From positions 1 to 17,868 of the forward strand of contig JABDQZ010000208.1 of NCBI GenBank assembly GCA_013041975.1: a stretch of 17,868 bases of DNA, written 5' to 3'. The notes beneath the pieces are model-generated. The model had not been told where the DNA came from. It worked only from the letters and a program-made list of their open reading frames with translations, and did no database searches. This document shows positions 14,423 to 17,868 of this stretch, piece after piece; position 1 is the first letter of the stretch, and each line of letters begins with the position of its first letter. This DNA is from Gammaproteobacteria bacterium (GTDB taxonomy: Bacteria; Pseudomonadota; Gammaproteobacteria; Chromatiales; Chromatiaceae). The translations under genes were made by a program, and so were the position numbers.

Positions 14423-15159
14423 GTCGTTATTCGCAGACAGGACTGACACCTGCCTGGGTGCTACATAGCAGACCATACTCAAATACCAGTTTACTTGTAG
14501 ACCTCTTTACTTTGAACTTTGGCAGAATAACCTGTGTTGCCAGGGGGGTAAGAAAAAAAGGTTCGCGCCTGGCTGCTATTGTTCAGCCATTTATTCCCCT
14601 GGTGACCAGTATTTCCGGACGAGGCGCGGTAAAAACACTGGGCAAGTGTGAGGCTGTCGACAGATATCAGGCATTACAGGGCGAACGCCTTTATTCGGCT
14701 TATTATCTGAATGAACTGATTCTAAAAGCACTGCCCGTAAGCGAACCGCATGATCAACTGTTTGCTGTCTATGCAGATATACTTGGAGAGCTTACAACAG
14801 GGAAAGAACAGACCGAACTCCTGTTACGGAAGTTTGAATTACACCTGTTGTCAGAGCTTGGTTACGGGTTGCAGCTTGATTATGATGTAAAAAGTGGAGA
14901 GCCCATTCAGGTCAGTAAACAATACCGCTATGAACATGCTACCGGTGCCATTGAGGTGACAGGCAGTGATCACTTGCAACATTCAATACCGGTTGTTTCC
15001 GGTGAATGTCTTTTGGCACTAAAAGACTTCCGGCTAACAGAAAAACCGCATCTTGCTGAAGCAAAAAAATTGATGCGATATCTTATCAATCACCTGCTGG
15101 GTGGTTATCATTTCAAAAGCCGGGAATTTTTCACAAACCGATACCAGAGAAAAATATGA
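14419..15159 (+). CDS. recO: DNA repair protein RecO (246 aa, TTG start)
   Basis: RecO works with RecR to load RecA on SSB-coated single-stranded DNA in RecF-pathway repair. The N-terminal OB domain opens with TPAWVLHSRPYSNTSLLVDLFT and continues with GRITCVARGVRKKGSRLAAI. The rest is the helical domain with FELHLLSELGYGLQLDYD. No zinc-binding cysteine set is visible, as in E. coli RecO. The only start compatible with the conserved beginning is TTG 14419, which overlaps the era stop as TTGA and lacks a clear ribosome site, so translation is probably coupled to era. The length is close to E. coli (242 aa). The stop overlaps pdxJ by ATGA. Confidence 0.94.
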   Translation: MSRYSQTGLTPAWVLHSRPYSNTSLLVDLFTLNFGRITCVARGVRKKGSRLAAIVQPFIPLVTSISGRGAVKTLGKCEAVDRYQALQGERLYSAYYLNELILKALPVSEPHDQLFAVYADILGELTTGKEQTELLLRKFELHLLSELGYGLQLDYDVKSGEPIQVSKQYRYEHATGAIEVTGSDHLQHSIPVVSGECLLALKDFRLTEKPHLAEAKKLMRYLINHLLGGYHFKSREFFTNRYQRKI

Positions 15160-15890
15160 CAGCAACATACGAACGCCTGTTAGGTGTAAATATCGATCAC
15201 GTGGCCACCATCAGGCAGGCACGGGGTACACGCTATCCGGAGCCGATCCAGGCAGCGCTGGTTGCCGAGCAGGCAGGAGCTGATGCCATTACTTTGCATT
15301 TGCGCGAAGACAGAAGGCATATACAGGATCGTGATGTAAGTTATCTGAAAGATATTCTGCAGACGCGCATGAACCTTGAGATGGCCGCGACACAGGAAAT
15401 GCTGAAAATCGCCAGTGAAATTTGTCCTGAAGATGTGTGTCTGGTACCTGAAAGGCGCGAAGAACTCACCACCGAAGGTGGGCTGGATGTGATGGGTAGC
15501 AAAACTTACTTGCAGGAATACTGTGCTTCACTGGCTGAAGCTGGCATTCGCGTATCATTGTTTATCGATGCGGATGAAAAGCAGATTCAGGCCGCAGCTG
15601 ATATCAATGCGCCGGTTATAGAAATTCATACCGGCCACTATGCTGATGCAGCCTCACAAGCTGACACCAACAAGGAGTTAATACGGATACAGAGGGCTGT
15701 TGAACAGGGTGCATCACTGGGTCTTCACGTTAATGCCGGCCATGGACTTGATTATCACAATGTCAGGCAGATCGCCGAAATTGATGGTGTAAGGGAGTTG
15801 AATATCGGTCATTCAATCGTTGCTAGAGCGATTTTCTCCGGGTTTGCCGAAGCAGTGGCTACAATGAAGCAATTGCTTCAGGTGAGCTGA
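15156..15890 (+). CDS. pdxJ: Pyridoxine 5'-phosphate synthase PdxJ (244 aa)
   Basis: PdxJ condenses 3-amino-2-oxopropyl phosphate with deoxyxylulose 5-phosphate to give pyridoxine 5'-phosphate, the last ring-forming step of the DXP-dependent vitamin B6 route. The TIM-barrel motifs are all present: GVNIDHVATIRQARG (N12, D14, H15), HLREDRRHIQ (48-57), VPERREELTTEGG, EIHTGHYAD, LHVNAGHGLDYHN and LNIGHSIVARA. AGAGA at 15146-15150 is a modest ribosome site, and the ATG overlaps the recO stop as ATGA. Its product feeds PLP enzymes, including the KamA-family protein in this window. acpS, which follows pdxJ in E. coli, is absent here; the convergent hybrid kinase begins at the next base. Confidence 0.97.
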   Translation: MTATYERLLGVNIDHVATIRQARGTRYPEPIQAALVAEQAGADAITLHLREDRRHIQDRDVSYLKDILQTRMNLEMAATQEMLKIASEICPEDVCLVPERREELTTEGGLDVMGSKTYLQEYCASLAEAGIRVSLFIDADEKQIQAAADINAPVIEIHTGHYADAASQADTNKELIRIQRAVEQGASLGLHVNAGHGLDYHNVRQIAEIDGVRELNIGHSIVARAIFSGFAEAVATMKQLLQVS

Positions 15891-17868
15891 TTAAGAGTCT
15901 TCTGTGGTGTAGGTTAGCAGGCGTGAGGCTTCCTGGTTGAGTTTTTTCAGGCCGGCATCAATGGAGCGGTAATCTTGCTTTTCGATTAGCTGTTGCAGGT
16001 TTTTAACAGCGTTGTTTAAAGCCGGCACGCCGCAGACAGATGTTGCACCATGTAGTTTGTGTAAAACATTCCAAAGTTTCTGCCAGTTGCGGTTTGAAAA
16101 TTGTTGGCCTGCTGAATCAAGGTATTCTGGTAACTCCTCAAGTAACCTCATGAATAATTTTTCAGCTACTTCTTCCTGGCCATCGGCTATACGTAAGGCT
16201 TGTTGAAGATCGCGGGTAACAAGCTGAGAAGTGTTCAATACTTCCCTGTGATCGCTAACAGGGTAGTCAGGGGAGACAATATTTTTGCCAGCAGAAAAAT
16301 CATCCAGGATCTGGTTCAGTGCCTTCGTCTCGATAGGTTTTATCAGTACAGTATTAAACCCATAGTTGCTGGCGACATCTTTTTCAAGGAAGGCTGTATC
16401 AGCTGTCAGGGCGACAATTGGAGCGCTATAACCCTTTTTACGTAAGGCCTGGGTCGTATCAATGCCATTCATTTCCGGCATATGAATATCCATGAAAACA
16501 AGGTCGAATAATGCGTTATTGAATGCATCCAGGGCTTCCTGACCATTATTTACGAGTGTTACGGCGGCCCCGCTTGGTTGTAATATGTTGACAAGCAGAT
16601 CCTGGTTAATTTTGTTGTCATCGACAACAAGAATGGATTTATTGACGAGTTTTCTGTCTTCAACATCGGCAATAGAATGAGACGCCTGTTCTGAATGCTG
16701 TTCCACCTCCAGTAACTGGGCAAACAACGGAGCGAGTTGATACTGGAAGACCGGTCTTTTAATCACCGTACAATCAAATTGTCGAGCATAGTAGTCCAAC
16801 AGTTGTTGGTCTGAGTTGGAAACCAGCAAGATAACAGGACAGGCGATATTATTGATTTGAGGTAGCCTTTTCTCATCTAATAAAATAGTTTCATCTGTTC
16901 CCAGAGAAATAACACACAAACTGCTATACGGTGATGAGGCAGCATTTTCACAAGAAGCCAGTGTTTCGTGTTCTTTTACCCTGAATCCCATGTTCTCAAA
17001 AGTGTTCAGGAATGACAGACGAGAAAGTCGGTGGCTATCATACAACTGAACCAGTTTGCCATCGAAGTAACGGGTTTCCATCGTCGATTCTGTCTGTGAG
17101 GGTAGATCAACTGGCAGGGTAATATTGAATGTTGAACCCTTACCTTCGACACTATCGACGGAAATGTTTCCTTTCATAATTTTTACCAGGGAACGTGAAA
17201 TGCTCAGCCCCAGTCCAGTACCTCCAAAACCTCGGCTGAAGTCACTGGATACCTGCTTAAAAGGCTGAAAAAGATTGGTAATATTTTGTTCAGAGATACC
17301 TATTCCAGTATCACTGACACTGATAGCCAGAATGCAGCTCTGAGTAGAATATTCTTCTACTGCTACCCTGATAACCACTTCTCCCTGTTGGGTAAATTTG
17401 ATGGCATTACTGATAAGGTTGCTCAGTACCTGGCTCAAGCGCTGACGGTCGCCACAAATATTTCGTGGTACATCATTGAATATTAATGGGATCAGATTGA
17501 GTTTTTTACTGTGTGCCTGAGGAGTGAAGATATCGATGACATGAGAAATGAGCTCTTCAACCGGGAAAATAGAATTATGAGTCTCAATTTTACCCGCTTC
17601 CAGTTTCGAGAAATCCAATATGTCATTCAGTATTTGTAATAGCGTCTTGGCTGAGTGATTAATGGTGGAAAGATAGCCTTGTTGTTCCTTATCCAGCGCA
17701 GTTCTTTCCATCAGTGATATAAAACCCATAATGCCATTCATCGGTGTTCGAATTTCATGACTCATATTGGCCAGGAACTCGGATTTTATCCGGCTTGACT
17801 CAACTGCCAGTTTGCGTGCGATATCCAGTTCGATATTTTGAATTTCCAGGGCTTGAAGGGTTGTATTC
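15891..17868 (-). CDS. barA: BarA/GacS-type hybrid sensor histidine kinase, C-terminal part (5' end beyond window)
   Basis: The frame stays open to base 17868, so the N-terminal membrane sensor and HAMP domains lie outside. The visible order is a helical lead-in (ARKLAVESSRIKSEFLAN), then the H-box SHEIRTPMNG with the phosphorylated His (+ strand 17757-17759). The ATPase domain follows (N-box NLISNAIKFTQQG, G1 DTGIG, G2 GGTGLGLS). Next is a degenerate receiver-like region without an obvious phospho-Asp, then a true receiver (VVDDNKINQ, with the Asp in LVFMDIHMPEMNG). A C-terminal Hpt domain has the His of LHKLHGAT. This His-(pseudo-receiver)-Asp-His layout is that of BarA/GacS, which phosphorylates UvrY/GacA to switch on the Csr small RNAs. 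The TAA (15891-15893) directly abuts the pdxJ stop. Assignment to BarA rather than another tripartite kinase rests on architecture and Hpt similarity. Confidence 0.83.
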   Translation of the reverse strand, partial: NTTLQALEIQNIELDIARKLAVESSRIKSEFLANMSHEIRTPMNGIMGFISLMERTALDKEQQGYLSTINHSAKTLLQILNDILDFSKLEAGKIETHNSIFPVEELISHVIDIFTPQAHSKKLNLIPLIFNDVPRNICGDRQRLSQVLSNLISNAIKFTQQGEVVIRVAVEEYSTQSCILAISVSDTGIGISEQNITNLFQPFKQVSSDFSRGFGGTGLGLSISRSLVKIMKGNISVDSVEGKGSTFNITLPVDLPSQTESTMETRYFDGKLVQLYDSHRLSRLSFLNTFENMGFRVKEHETLASCENAASSPYSSLCVISLGTDETILLDEKRLPQINNIACPVILLVSNSDQQLLDYYARQFDCTVIKRPVFQYQLAPLFAQLLEVEQHSEQASHSIADVEDRKLVNKSILVVDDNKINQDLLVNILQPSGAAVTLVNNGQEALDAFNNALFDLVFMDIHMPEMNGIDTTQALRKKGYSAPIVALTADTAFLEKDVASNYGFNTVLIKPIETKALNQILDDFSAGKNIVSPDYPVSDHREVLNTSQLVTRDLQQALRIADGQEEVAEKLFMRLLEELPEYLDSAGQQFSNRNWQKLWNVLHKLHGATSVCGVPALNNAVKNLQQLIEKQDYRSIDAGLKKLNQEASRLLTYTTEDS

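Noticed and set aside
17763..17765. ATG at the H-box as start of the hybrid kinase
   Set aside because: The frame is open to the window edge and encodes the typical helix ending in KSEFLAN just before it, so the gene continues beyond the window.
1..17868. CRISPR arrays, insertion sequences, prophage, tRNA or rRNA genes, defence systems
   Set aside because: None were seen on either strand. The region is a conserved gammaproteobacterial housekeeping cluster, and no wholly new multi-gene system could be supported.

Overview
The window is a chromosomal segment of a free-living gammaproteobacterium. The best evidence is gene order. Divergent nadB, then rpoE-rseA-rseB-rseC-degP, then lepA-lepB-DUF4845-rnc-era-recO-pdxJ reproduces the arrangement known from Pseudomonas (nadB / algU-mucA-mucB-mucC-mucD / lepA-lepB-(DUF4845)-rnc-era-recO-pdxJ). 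Base composition looks moderate (not high GC), and two junctions start with TTG. I cannot name a genus from sequence alone.

Layout. (1) Positions 1-2041 hold two tandem paralogous outer-membrane autotransporter-type genes on the + strand, the first cut by the window edge, each followed by a near-identical intrinsic terminator. (2) Positions 2063-5247 on the - strand hold nadB (L-aspartate oxidase) and, downstream of it, a KamA-family radical SAM aminomutase whose substrate-recognition residues differ from those of lysine 2,3-aminomutase. (3) The 148-bp nadB/rpoE intergenic region carries an inverted repeat, candidate promoters and a 13-codon leader ORF that overlaps the rpoE start. (4) Positions 5396-9733 hold the envelope-stress operon: sigma-E, its anti-sigma factor RseA, the RseA-protecting sensor RseB, RseC, the periplasmic protease DegP/MucD, and a small glutaredoxin-like protein. 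(5) After a candidate terminator or attenuator (9757-9800) comes a tightly packed run of overlapping genes for translation, secretion, RNA processing, ribosome assembly, recombination and PLP synthesis: lepA, lepB, DUF4845, rnc, era, recO, pdxJ. (6) A BarA/GacS-type hybrid kinase lies convergent to pdxJ with no base between the two stop codons, and runs off the right edge.

How the genes work together. The central block is an autoregulated sigma-E module: outer-membrane protein stress leads to RseA degradation and release of sigma-E, which would raise DegP and related quality-control factors. The outer-membrane barrel genes at the left are plausible clients of that surveillance. BarA at the right edge normally acts through UvrY/GacA and the Csr small RNAs. 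In E. coli, CsrA acts on the rpoE leader ORF rseD, so the leader ORF seen here hints at a Csr-to-sigma-E link.

Most of the window is ordinary conserved housekeeping. I found no clear novel multi-gene system. The observations most worth following are the KamA-family enzyme with Arg/Ser in place of the two lysine-binding aspartates, the leader ORF coupled to rpoE, and the duplicated barrel genes with their terminators.
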